A stretch of 64,000 nucleotides of DNA from JACCTI01 sp051005695 (GTDB taxonomy: Bacteria > Verrucomicrobiota > Verrucomicrobiia > Chthoniobacterales > UBA10450): positions 62,001 through 126,000 of the forward strand of contig JBPCJC010000046.1 in assembly GCA_051005695.1 (NCBI GenBank), written 5' to 3'. Position numbers and translations under genes: made by a program. Numbering within the stretch: position 1 is the stretch's first letter; each line of letters starts with the position of its first letter. Under the pieces are notes generated by a model that worked only from the letters and a program-made list of their open reading frames with translations, was not told the DNA's origin and searched no databases. Positions 33,907 through 43,400 of this stretch are shown here, one piece after another.

Positions 33907-34611
33907 TTACTTTCCGACCAAGACCATCGGGCCTTGCGCTTTTGGCACGCCGCCTTTGCGTTCGAGACTGACGGCGAACGCTTTCGCGGAGGTGACGTGG
34001 CCTTTCGGCCGGAAGGAAATTTCCCGCACGCCTTTTTCCTCCAGATGGAAGACGCCGGCATCGACCGGTTGTTTCTGGTCGGGATCGACAATCCAAAGCT
34101 GGTAATCGCGGTTGGATTCGTTAGGCGGAACATCCGAAACCTTGAGCACGCCTTCCTGTTTCGCACCATCCCAGACCACGACGGCGCCGGCGTTGGGCGC
34201 CGTTTCCAGTTTCGAGCTCAGGGTGGCGATACGCAGCTGCGCGAACGCGTTCCGATGTTCGAGGAGCGAGAGGCGTTCGCGGGTCGCGGAACGATCGGCG
34301 AGCAGGATGACGCAGGCGATCGCAAGGCATGCGGCCAAGGCCCAGGGAAGCCATTGGAATCTGTCGGAGGAGGCACGCGCGCGCGCCGGTTGCACGACGC
34401 GGATCGCATTAAGGATGCGGGTTTCTAGCTCCGCCGACGGCATCCGTAACGGCGCGCCGTAAGCAAATTTCGCCGCGAGCTCGCGCAATTCATCGACCCG
34501 CTGGCGCAATTCCGGATCGCGCGCCATCTCGTTCTCGAAAGCGCTGCTCTCGTTAGGCTCGAGCAACTCGAGCGCGTAAAGCGAGGCCTGTTCTTCGCGC
34601 GATTCGTTCAT
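33907..34611 (-). CDS. Anti-sigma factor (RskA/ZAS-like), membrane-anchored
   Basis: A 234-residue protein that starts with a helical anti-sigma domain (Y-A-L-E-L-L-E-P-N-E-S-S-A-F-E-N-E), has one transmembrane helix near residue 90-110 (W-A-L-A-A-C-L-A-I-A-C-V-I-L-L) and a C-terminal RskA-type beta domain (Y-Q-L-W-I-V-D-P, D-A-G-V-F, F-A-V-S-L-E-R-K-G-G-V). It should hold the ECF sigma factor at the membrane. Its ATG overlaps the sigma factor stop (34608-34611), coupling their translation. Signal and target genes are unknown. Confidence 0.9.
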   Translation of the reverse strand: MNESREEQASLYALELLEPNESSAFENEMARDPELRQRVDELRELAAKFAYGAPLRMPSAELETRILNAIRVVQPARARASSDRFQWLPWALAACLAIACVILLADRSATRERLSLLEHRNAFAQLRIATLSSKLETAPNAGAVVVWDGAKQEGVLKVSDVPPNESNRDYQLWIVDPDQKQPVDAGVFHLEEKGVREISFRPKGHVTSAKAFAVSLERKGGVPKAQGPMVLVGK

Positions 34612-35246
34612 AACTGCGGCGGTAAGAGATCGCGCAGGGCGATCAAGCCGCGGCGAATCCGCGCTTTGATCGTGCCCAGCGGCGCCTTCAGTTTGCTGGA
34701 AATTTCCACCTGCGTCATGCCGCCGAAAAATGCCAGGTCGATAGCTTCTCGCTGACCGGACGGAAGCTTCGATAACGCTGCCCGCACTCGACCGCGTTCT
34801 TCATTTTGATCAAGCAACTCGTCAGCCTGGTCGATTGCTTCCGGCGGGACGACGGAGAATTCAAGGGCCGCGGCTTCAGCGGTGCGCGCGCGGCGTTGCC
34901 GCGAACGCAGACGATCGATCGCCTTGTTCCGCGAAATCATCACCGCCCAGGTGAAGAGGCCGCTGCGGCCGGCATCGTAGGAAGCAGCTTTCTTCCACAT
35001 CTGCACGAATGCTTCCTGGAGGACGTCTTCGGATTCCTTCTGGTCTTGGAGGATTTGGTAGACCATCGAGAATAAGCCGGGGGAAAAGCGCCGATAAAAA
35101 CTGGAGAACGCGCTCTCGTCTCCGTCGACCAGGTGCCGCATTAATTCGGCGTCCGCCACGCTTTGGTTCGCCGCGTCATCACTGCGGAATTTTCCCCGGC
35201 GCCGGAGCGGCTCGCTGTCAGGCAACGATGCGGGTAATTCGGCCAT
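34608..35246 (-). CDS. ECF-type RNA polymerase sigma factor
   Basis: A 212-residue sigma-70 family regulator. ATG 35246 is chosen; the longer frame from 35309 is poor sequence. Region 2 reads F-S-S-F-Y-R-R-F-S-P-G-L-F-S-M-V, D-V-L-Q-E-A-F-V-Q-M-W-K and F-T-W-A-V-M-I-S-R-N-K-A-I-D-R-L-R. Region 4 has L-S-K-L-P-S-G-Q-R-E-A-I-D-L-A-F-F-G-G-M-T-Q-V-E-I-S, then G-T-I-K-A-R-I-R-R-G. Region 3 is absent, as in ECF factors. Followed by its anti-sigma gene. It lies between two blocks of surface protein genes and points away from 35652, so it may control them; this is inference from location. Confidence 0.93.
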   Translation of the reverse strand: MAELPASLPDSEPLRRRGKFRSDDAANQSVADAELMRHLVDGDESAFSSFYRRFSPGLFSMVYQILQDQKESEDVLQEAFVQMWKKAASYDAGRSGLFTWAVMISRNKAIDRLRSRQRRARTAEAAALEFSVVPPEAIDQADELLDQNEERGRVRAALSKLPSGQREAIDLAFFGGMTQVEISSKLKAPLGTIKARIRRGLIALRDLLPPQL

Positions 35247-35651
35247 GGGAACAGGCCACCATCCCGAAAAACGCGGAGTCTGGCAAGTTTCGGCAGACGA
35301 GTGGAGCACGCAGTTAAGACGCGGTCAGCCAAGGTTAAGATGCAAATGGCTGAGTTTGCGGGCGAAGAAGCCGCCGTAATTCAGTCAGAAATAGATGTTC
35401 CGAGGAAGGCATCGGGTCAATGAAGGACGTCCAGTTAGAGCCAGATTTCACTTTTTTTGATCGACGGGCGTCCGCGACGGGGCTCCCGCCGAATAATCGA
35501 AGCGCTCGGCAACTTCCCCCGTGTTTGTGTTTTCCTTTGGATTATTTTTTTGCCATTTCCGCAGAAAGTTCTCGCCTTGATGAGCGCGGACCAATTTACT
35601 TTTCACCCCCCTCGGTAGTAAGAAAACAACTCCCCAGCTAACCATCCGCCA
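35247..35651. other. Divergent intergenic region of about 400 bases
   Basis: Lies between the ECF sigma gene (leftward) and the first dockerin-bearing gene (rightward). It contains A/T-rich spots (around 35450 and 35540) and a short frame 35420-35641 that I do not believe. It must hold the promoters of both genes, but I cannot pick out a -35/-10 pair with confidence. Confidence 0.4.
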
Positions 35652-38600
35652 ATGCAAAAAAACTCCCGCTCCGAATCCGCCTTCTCCATTCCGCGTCTCG
35701 CATTTGCTTTCGTGCTTTGCGTCACTGGCCTGTTCCTAGCCGTGTTCAGCTTCGGCACGCCGGCGCCGACAAGCGGGACCTTGAGTACCTCAAACCGCTC
35801 CATCTCCTACACCGATGCCACTGGCGCTCCGCCTAATTTGACCCCAGTGGCCACTGGCACCCCCAATTGCGGTCCTACGGGCGCGCTCTGCAGCATTTTT
35901 AATCTCACCATCGACCCCACCGTCGGGACCACCGCGGCCGGATACGACCCCACTCAATATCAAATCGCTTTGCAATGGTCATGGGCGACCTCGGCAGTTG
36001 ATTTCGATATCTTCATCGAGGATTCGACCAACGCAGTCGTGGCGAAGAATACCTCCACCGCCGACCCCTCAACGATTATCCTGCCGACCAACATCACACC
36101 GGGGCTTTACAAGCTCATCGTCGTGCTCTCGACCGGTGCTCCCATTCCTTACACCGGGACTGTTACTTTAGATAAACTCGCCAGCACCGCGGGCGGTCCG
36201 GGCTTGTGCAACCCGGCGGTTTCGAATTGCGCTCCCACTCGCTTCCAAAGCTATCCCGCGGGCGCCGGGCAAGCTGATAACGCCGGCGAACCTTCCCTGG
36301 GCGTTGATTGGAATCCGAATGTCGCCGCCCTCCAGCACGATTTAGTTAACGCTGGCGGCCTCGCCTTGTTTACTTCCGGCTCTAATGAATTCCGTGTTAC
36401 TTTCGACGACTGCTCGTCTCCCGCGATCTACGATTGGGCGGACGTTTCCGCGCTCACCGACCAAACCTTTGTCCTTTCCGATCCGATCGGCTTCGTGGAC
36501 CACTACAGCAGCCTTCCGCTCGGCTTGTCCTATCCGCCGGTCAAGACACCGGGACGAGGTTTCGCGATCGATCTCATCGGCGGCCAGGGGGACAGCTTGG
36601 GAGCTTTCTCGGACGACGATTTCAATACTTCCAGCAATGGCGGCAACGGTGGCGCCGGCGCCGGACCTGACCACCAAACTCTGGGCGCTGGCCCTTATTT
36701 CGGCTCCGCCCCGGCAGGCGCCTCTTATCCTTCAAATAGTTCTCCAGGAGCGTTACACGGCGTTTACTACTGCTCGCAGAATATTGTCGCGGAATCGCAG
36801 TGCTCGCGCAGTGACAACGGCGGCGTCACTTTCGGCCCCAGCGTCCCCATCTTCAATCCTACCGTCTGCACCGGTGGCATCACCGGGCACGTGAAGGTGG
36901 CGCCGGATGGCACCGTCTATGTTCCTAACTCTTCCTGCGGCACTACCGGCACCGCCGGGGTAGCCGTTTCGATCGATAACGGTCTAACCTGGGTGGAGAA
37001 CAATGTGCCGGGCAGCACTAGCTCGCAGGACCCCTACGTCGGCATCGGCCAGAACAATGTGGGCAAACCAGCCGGTAACTTGAATGGCACTAACACCATT
37101 TATCTCGGTTATAACGACGGCAATGGTCACCCGAAAGTCGCCTTCTCCGGCAATCGCGGAGCCACTTGGTCTCTCCCGGTCGATCTCGGCGTTCCTTACG
37201 GCATTACCCACGCCGTGTTTCCAATCGCCGCTGCCGGCGATGACAATCGTGCTGCCATCAGCTTTGTTGGGACCGGCGATGGCATCTCGACCAATGCTTC
37301 GGCTTGCGATCCCTATGGCGCGACACTCAACTGCGCTAACATCTGGCACCTTTATGTTGCCACCACCTATGACGGTGGCCAGAACTGGATCACTACGGAC
37401 GCTACTCCAAACGATCCGATTCAGACTGGCACTGTCTGTCTGCAAGGCACCACCTGCGCCGGTGGCCGAAATCTGCTCGACTTTAACGACATGGCTATCG
37501 ATAGCCAGGGCCGTATCCTGGCTGGCTACGCCGACGGTTGCGTTCGTTGCACCAATACCTTTCAAGGCCAATCGAGTGCCTCGCATGGCACGGTGACCCG
37601 CCAGTCCGGCGGACGCAGACTCTTCGCTTTTTTCGACCCTAACGAGCCGACCGCCCCCGCAAACCCGCAAATGGTTTCCGCCGTTTTCAGTGGCACTGCG
37701 GCGCTGGTCACCTGGCTGGAGCCGGATAACGGCGGCTCGCCCATCACCGGCTACAAGGTCTATCGTGGCACTACCAGCGGCGGCGAAACTTTCCTCGCCA
37801 GCGTCGCTGGTGCCAGCACTAACAAATACCTCGATCCCGCTCCTCCCGCCGGCCCAGTTTACTACTACACCACCGCGGTGAATGCGCAGGGCGATAGCAG
37901 CCATTGCCGCGAAGTTAGCCTCGGTGGTTCTATCATCACCAGCGGGAACGCTTGCACTTTCCCGTATCTCCAAGTCGATGGCCCGGGCAGTGCCGGCACG
38001 GCGCCTGACCCGACGACGAACGGAGAATTGACCATCCAAAACGTCAACATCGGTGAGCCATTCCTTAACTGCGTAGACAATTCGCTCACCTTCTTGATGA
38101 AGGTGGACAGCTTGGATACCACGGGCACTGGTATGGCCATTCTCCCGCAGAATACTGAGTACCAAATACTCTTCACTCTCAAGGACACGAGCAACGCAAC
38201 TCACACCGCCTACGTAGAACTTGACACCTTCGCTCCCAATACACCTGCCACACCAGGTGTGAGTCTCGGGCGCCGTGATCCCTGCACCGCGGGCTGCGGG
38301 ACGCTCGATAGCAGTGTCAGCTCTACCCTGGTCTCGGCCACCTACACCGCCGACGGCACCATCCAGATCAAACTCGATGCTTCCAACCCAATCGTATTCC
38401 CAGCACCCGGTGCGCCGGCTACCGGACCAGCATATACCTGGGATCCGCGCACCGTGGGTACCCAGCTTACCAGCGTTACTGGAAACACGCTCTTGTTTGT
38501 CGGCGCGGGCGCAGGCTTCCTGGAAACCGTGAGCGTCACCGGCACTGGCAACTATACTCGGGTAGGTAACCAAAGCTGCTCGACCGTAATCCCGATCGCC

Positions 38601-39479
38601 GCACTTAGTGCGACACCTATTAGCGGACCTGCTCCATTGACCGTGAACTTCGACGGAACCGCCTCTCGTGAAGGCACCGGCGGTTGCGGAACGATCAGCT
38701 CCTATACGATCGATTACGGCGATAATGCCAGCGGCCAGCCGCGCGATACCGCGACTAATAACACCGGTATTTTCTCGCACACCTTCACGGCAGCTGGCGA
38801 CTACAACGTGCGGCTGACTGTGACTGATACCAACACCAAAGCCAGCACCAACGTGGCTCAGCAGGTTATCAGCGTTGCGGGCGGTCCGCCGCCAGTAGCC
38901 GGCGTCGTCTCTCGCAAGACCCACGGCGCCGCCGGGACCTTCGATATCATTATGCCCGTTACCGGTCCAGCCGGCATCGAATGCCGCACCGGCCTGACCC
39001 CGGGCAGCCACAATCTCGTCGTGGTCTTGCAGAACCCGATTACGAGCGTGGCCAGCGTGAGCGCGACCTATAACACAGGTAGCGGCGCGCAACCGTTACC
39101 TACCCCGACCGGAGTAATCGGCACTGGCGCTCAGAACAATCAATACAGCGTCAGCCTGACCGGGGTGCCGAACGCTTCGCATGTCTTCGTCACGCTTCAT
39201 GGCGCGGTCGATTCCGCCGGCAACAGCGGCGACATCCCTCCCCTCCCTGCCGACTTCCTTCTCGGCGATGTGAACGGGACGAGCACGGTGGACGGCGCCG
39301 ATGTTTCCATGGCTAAATCAGGAACGCGGCAGGCGGTCGGCGCGACGAATTATCGATCCGACGTGGATGTGACCGGCCTGATCGATGGAAACGACGTGTC
39401 GCTCATCCAGGGACACACGAGAACAACGCTTTCTTCCCCGCCCAACCGGCAAAAAAAGACCGACAAGGCTGCTAGATAA
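35652..39479 (+). CDS. Dockerin-bearing exported multidomain protein 1, with PKD domain
   Basis: A 1275-residue surface or secreted protein. N-terminus: basic head, then hydrophobic L-A-F-A-F-V-L-C-V-T-G-L-F. Modules in order: PPC-like domain (about 50-175); large Asp-box/sialidase-like region with S-D-N-G-G-V-T-F, S-I-D-N-G-L-T-W, G-N-R-G-A-T-W; fibronectin type III (about 675-765, S-P-I-T-G-Y-K-V-Y-R-G); an M-K-V-D-S-L module; a PKD domain (about 985-1075, Y-G-D-N-A-S-G, T-A-A-G-D-Y-N-V-R-L-T-V-T-D); the V-S-R-K-T-H-G module; and two dockerin repeats (D-V-N-G-T ... D-G-A-D-V and V-T-G-L-I-D-G-N-D-V). The final lysine-rich tail is not a known sorting signal. Paralog of the genes at 40456, 44138, 48133 and 51356; only this one has PKD. 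Confidence 0.88.
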   Translation: MQKNSRSESAFSIPRLAFAFVLCVTGLFLAVFSFGTPAPTSGTLSTSNRSISYTDATGAPPNLTPVATGTPNCGPTGALCSIFNLTIDPTVGTTAAGYDPTQYQIALQWSWATSAVDFDIFIEDSTNAVVAKNTSTADPSTIILPTNITPGLYKLIVVLSTGAPIPYTGTVTLDKLASTAGGPGLCNPAVSNCAPTRFQSYPAGAGQADNAGEPSLGVDWNPNVAALQHDLVNAGGLALFTSGSNEFRVTFDDCSSPAIYDWADVSALTDQTFVLSDPIGFVDHYSSLPLGLSYPPVKTPGRGFAIDLIGGQGDSLGAFSDDDFNTSSNGGNGGAGAGPDHQTLGAGPYFGSAPAGASYPSNSSPGALHGVYYCSQNIVAESQCSRSDNGGVTFGPSVPIFNPTVCTGGITGHVKVAPDGTVYVPNSSCGTTGTAGVAVSIDNGLTWVENNVPGSTSSQDPYVGIGQNNVGKPAGNLNGTNTIYLGYNDGNGHPKVAFSGNRGATWSLPVDLGVPYGITHAVFPIAAAGDDNRAAISFVGTGDGISTNASACDPYGATLNCANIWHLYVATTYDGGQNWITTDATPNDPIQTGTVCLQGTTCAGGRNLLDFNDMAIDSQGRILAGYADGCVRCTNTFQGQSSASHGTVTRQSGGRRLFAFFDPNEPTAPANPQMVSAVFSGTAALVTWLEPDNGGSPITGYKVYRGTTSGGETFLASVAGASTNKYLDPAPPAGPVYYYTTAVNAQGDSSHCREVSLGGSIITSGNACTFPYLQVDGPGSAGTAPDPTTNGELTIQNVNIGEPFLNCVDNSLTFLMKVDSLDTTGTGMAILPQNTEYQILFTLKDTSNATHTAYVELDTFAPNTPATPGVSLGRRDPCTAGCGTLDSSVSSTLVSATYTADGTIQIKLDASNPIVFPAPGAPATGPAYTWDPRTVGTQLTSVTGNTLLFVGAGAGFLETVSVTGTGNYTRVGNQSCSTVIPIAALSATPISGPAPLTVNFDGTASREGTGGCGTISSYTIDYGDNASGQPRDTATNNTGIFSHTFTAAGDYNVRLTVTDTNTKASTNVAQQVISVAGGPPPVAGVVSRKTHGAAGTFDIIMPVTGPAGIECRTGLTPGSHNLVVVLQNPITSVASVSATYNTGSGAQPLPTPTGVIGTGAQNNQYSVSLTGVPNASHVFVTLHGAVDSAGNSGDIPPLPADFLLGDVNGTSTVDGADVSMAKSGTRQAVGATNYRSDVDVTGLIDGNDVSLIQGHTRTTLSSPPNRQKKTDKAAR

Positions 39480-39620
39480 GAGTTACAACGCCGAAACCCT
39501 GTCGAACGGCGGAGCAACGAAATAGAGGGTTGACCTCGACCTCTTCGACCTGATAGACGAGAACGTCAGACAAACGCAACAACAAAAATAACCACAACCA
39601 CCCTAGCGAAAAGAACATAT

Positions 39621-40298
39621 ATGAAAAGCAGACTCCTCATCCTTGGCCTGGCGGTCGCCGTCTTTGGCTACCAAGCCTCCGCCCAAACAATCACGGTCAG
39701 CAGCCCCTCTTCTCAAATAGTCAATCCGGGTAACGTGTTTAACGTCACCATCCAGCTCTCGGTCTCTTCGGCCCTGGCGAGCAATATCACCGCCTTGAAC
39801 CTGTTGCTGGCGACGCCAGGCACGGGCTCCAATTCCGGGGTAGGTTTTTTTACAGTGAAATTTGGATCGGGTAGCGTCGACTTCCCGACTTCCACCGGGA
39901 ACGGCACTACGGTATCGGACTTTAACACCGCGGGCACCGGTTCTAATATTGGTTTTAACGTTAGCACTGCCAGCAACGACCTGGGCGCAAATGCTGGTGG
40001 GGGAGCGGGACGGGCTGGTCCATTTAGCAACGTTACCGTCGATATCCTTCAATTCACCGTGGCCCCGAATACGCCCAATGGAACGTACGACTTCCGGGCG
40101 ACCCTGGGATCGACTCAGAGAACATTCCTCAACGTGGCGAATAACGGCGGTCCCGATACGGGTGGGACGTATAATATTAACTCGGCGCCTACCTTTAGCA
40201 TTACCGTGGTTCCTGAGCCGTCCACCTGGGCCTTTCTTTGCCTGGGCGCGGGAGGATGCGCTGGGCTGATGGTAATGCGCCGCCGGCGCACTGTTTAA
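39621..40298 (+). CDS. PEP-CTERM protein with a cohesin-like domain
   Basis: A 225-residue exported protein: signal peptide to A-S-A-Q; PEP-CTERM end V-P-E-P-S-T-W-A-F-L, hydrophobic helix, R-R-R-R-T-V. The mature 165 residues look like a single beta sandwich: I-V-N-P-G-N-V-F-N-V-T-I-Q-L, L-N-L-L-L, F-S-N-V-T-V-D-I-L-Q-F-T-V and P-N-T-P-N-G-T-Y-D-F. The opening 'P-G-x-x-F-x-V-x-I-x-L' strand pair and the late 'x-x-P-N-G-T-Y-x-F/I' are hallmarks of cohesin domains. It sits between two dockerin-bearing paralogs with its own strong terminator. Since cohesins bind dockerins, it could be their surface anchor. Cohesin by pattern only; other beta sandwiches are possible. Confidence 0.6.
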   Translation: MKSRLLILGLAVAVFGYQASAQTITVSSPSSQIVNPGNVFNVTIQLSVSSALASNITALNLLLATPGTGSNSGVGFFTVKFGSGSVDFPTSTGNGTTVSDFNTAGTGSNIGFNVSTASNDLGANAGGGAGRAGPFSNVTVDILQFTVAPNTPNGTYDFRATLGSTQRTFLNVANNGGPDTGGTYNINSAPTFSITVVPEPSTWAFLCLGAGGCAGLMVMRRRRTV

Positions 40299-40319
40299 AA
40301 CCACTAACAGCCTTTCAAG

Positions 40320-40353
40320 GCGCTCGCTTTGGAAACAAAGCGAGCGCTTTTTT
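40320..40353 (+). terminator. Strong Rho-independent terminator after the cohesin-like gene
   Basis: A perfect 12-bp stem, gcgctcgctttg (40320-40331) and caaagcgagcgc (40336-40347), with a GAAA tetraloop and six T directly after (40348-40353). It ends transcription of the 39621 gene 22 bases after its stop and separates it from the next dockerin gene. Confidence 0.95.
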
Positions 40354-40455
40354 ATCCATCGGGAACCAAAGCCACCCGCAGATGCGATTACAAAATGGGT
40401 CTTGGAGAAAATGCCTTTTCCCGACGCCTCCCTCAACCATTCCACAGGCTCCATT

Positions 40456-43400
40456 ATGAGAAAGAAATTTGCCGGTGAATCTGGCCTTTTTAATATCCGC
40501 ATCGTCATCGGTGTCTTGATTTGCTCCCTGGGAGCTTCGCTCGGTTGGCTGGCGCTGGGCGCCTCCCCTGCAAACGCCCAGCGCAAGCGGGCGGAAATCA
40601 ATCGGCGCATTATTGTCCCCAATTCCCTGCCCGCTTCGGGCAACTTGAATCCGTCCGGACCGACGATCACCTGGGCGGGGACAGCGACCGGCGGCTCTTC
40701 CCTGGACGAGTCGACTTGCGTGGAAGGAGTCAATTGCGACACTTATAAACTAACCCTGACCCTAACTCCTGCGGACTGGTCGGGGAAGAAGGCGCATGTA
40801 AAGATTAGCTGGCCCAACGCTGGCGATGATTTCGATGTTTTTATTCATAAGGGGACGGCTGTGGATGGCGTGGGTCGCCCCACCGGCCCGCTCGTCGGTT
40901 CCTCCGCCACGGGCGGTAAAGGGCCCGAAGAGATCGATCTCGATCCCACCATGCCCGCCGTGGGCACGGGCGACTTTCTAGTCCATGTAGTTTACTTCAC
41001 GGTCACTCCCACTGATCAGTATGCCGGCGAAGCCAGCGTGCTCACTGCACCCGCCCCCACACCGACGCCGACTCCTTCTCCGGGCGCGACTCCCACGCCT
41101 ACCCCGGCACCTGCCGGGATGCCGAGATTCCAAAATTTCGTTGCGCCTCCAGGCTTTGGTGAGAACGCCGGTGAACCCTCGGTCGGCTCGAACTGGCTAA
41201 CCGAAAACGCACCGCGGACTCCGCCGCTTTCTTATGCGAACAGTAACGGCCCGGTTCCAAACGGAGGAACGACGACCTACTACGGAGGATTCCTCACCGA
41301 ACTGTTACGCATCACCTTTGATGACTGCTCCTCTCCGGCCTTCGCCCTTTGGGAAAAGAAACCAGTCATTCTCGCGGCGACGCCCCGCGCCCTAGGCGAT
41401 CCCATTCTCTTCACCGATCACGGATATCCCGCGTTGATTGGACCGGGACGCACTTTCGTTTCACAAGAAGAAGCACAGGCGGGCAGCACGACGGACTTCA
41501 CCGACAATGACGGCGACATGTTCACTCCTAGTCAAGGCGCCGGTGCGCCAGCCGGCGTCGATCACCAGACGGTAGCCGCCGGTCCGTACTCTACGAACGC
41601 CACGGTGGTGCCACCGGGGGTGATTCCACCGAGCAGCATGCCGTACCCAAGCACCGGGCCCAGACGTGCGGTTTACTATGCCTCCCAAAGTGTTTCCGAT
41701 GCCCGGACCTCCCGGAGCGATGATGGCGGTCTTACCTTTGGCCCTGCCGTCCCAATGTATACAACGGCGGACTGCGGCGGTTTGCACGGCCATCTTAAAG
41801 TAGCTCCCGATGGAACGGTTTACGTTCCCAACAATGCGTGCGGCGGTACGAGCGATCCAGTCGGCCACGTGGACGGCCAGCAAGCGGTCATCGTTTCAGA
41901 GAATAATGGTCTAACTTGGAGTATCAGGAAGATTCCGACCACTGACACCAAGAGCGACCGCGACCCGTCGGTCGGGATAGCGACGGACGGCACGATCTAT
42001 GTAGGTCAACAATCGAAAGATGGTCACGCGAGAATTTCCGTATCGCATAACAAGGGACTTACCTGGGATCAATTTCCCGGTCAGCTTCAGGCTCAGGCTT
42101 ACGATGTAGGCGCACAGTTAGGCATTCAGAACATGGTCTTCGCCGAAGTCGTAGCAGGCGATCCTGATCGCGCGGCCTTTGCTTTCTTCGGGACTACTAC
42201 TCCTGATGATACTTCCCGGCCCACCGGCGCCCAGCACTACTCCGATCCGGACTTCCCAGGTGTGTGGTATCTGTTTATCTCGACCACCTTCGATGGCGGC
42301 CAAACCTGGACCACACAGAACGCCACGCCTAACGACCCGATCCAGCGCGGTGGAATTTGTGGCAGCGGCACTTGCCGTAACCTCCTGGACTTCTTTGATG
42401 CGACGGTGGACAAAGAAGGCCGCGTGCTCATCGGCGGCGAGGATGGATGCATCGGCGGATGCGTCAATGGCGGGGCCAATTCTTTCACCGCCAAGGCCTT
42501 CATTTCGCGGCAATCCGGCGGTAAACGAATGTTCGCCGCCTTCGATGGTCCTCCTGAACCGGTCCTTCCGGGCGCGCCAGCGGTTAGCGGGACGTTAACA
42601 GGCTCGACCGTGAAACTATCGTGGCCGGTGCCTGACGGCGGCGGCTCACCCATCATCGCCTATAAGGTATTCAAGGGCTCGGGCAATTCGTTCCCGCTGT
42701 TAGCAACCGTAGCAGTGCCGACCTTCACCGATCCGAACTATACCAGCGGTCAGAGCTATCGCGTCACCGCCGTGAATCAGGCGGTCGGAGAAGGGCCCTA
42801 TTGCCATGAGTTCACTCCCACCAGCGGCCCAGTCGCGAGCGCGTGCAACCTCCCGGGCATCCTCGTCATCAACGACGTCAATGCTGACGGCACGGATGCC
42901 GATGCCGGTCAAAACACCCCGGCTGACCCGCGGGTGAACATCCAGCAACTCTTCGTCGCCGAGCCTTTCGTCAACGCTGGGAGCGATCAGTTATTCTTCA
43001 CTCTCCAGGTCAAACCCTCGACTGCAGGTTCAGCTCCGCCGAATAGCCAATGGCTCATCATTTGGAATCGGCAAGGCACACAACCAGGCGATCCGAATGA
43101 TGCGAAAAATGATCGCATCTATCTCGCGATGGTGACCGATGCGGCCGGCACCCCGCGCTTTGAATACGGGAAGTTCGGCATTCCCATCAACACCTCGCCT
43201 CCTCCTTTGCCAGATCCATCAGCAAACGCTCCCACCAAGTTTGGCGACGCAGATAGCGGCACCTTCGATCCGCTGACCGGTCTGATCAAAATCACCCTGG
43301 CCAAGAGCAAGCTCCGCACGATCGATGGTGGCTCGGCGAAGTACCTCGCGGGAACGGACCTTGCCGGCATCAATGTCCGGACCTACTTTAACCGGCCCGA

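Noticed and set aside
36984..39092. 702-codon leftward open frame inside the 35652 gene
   Set aside because: It lies antisense to a well-supported multidomain gene; its length follows from GC-rich codon composition, and its product has no recognisable domain or signal peptide.
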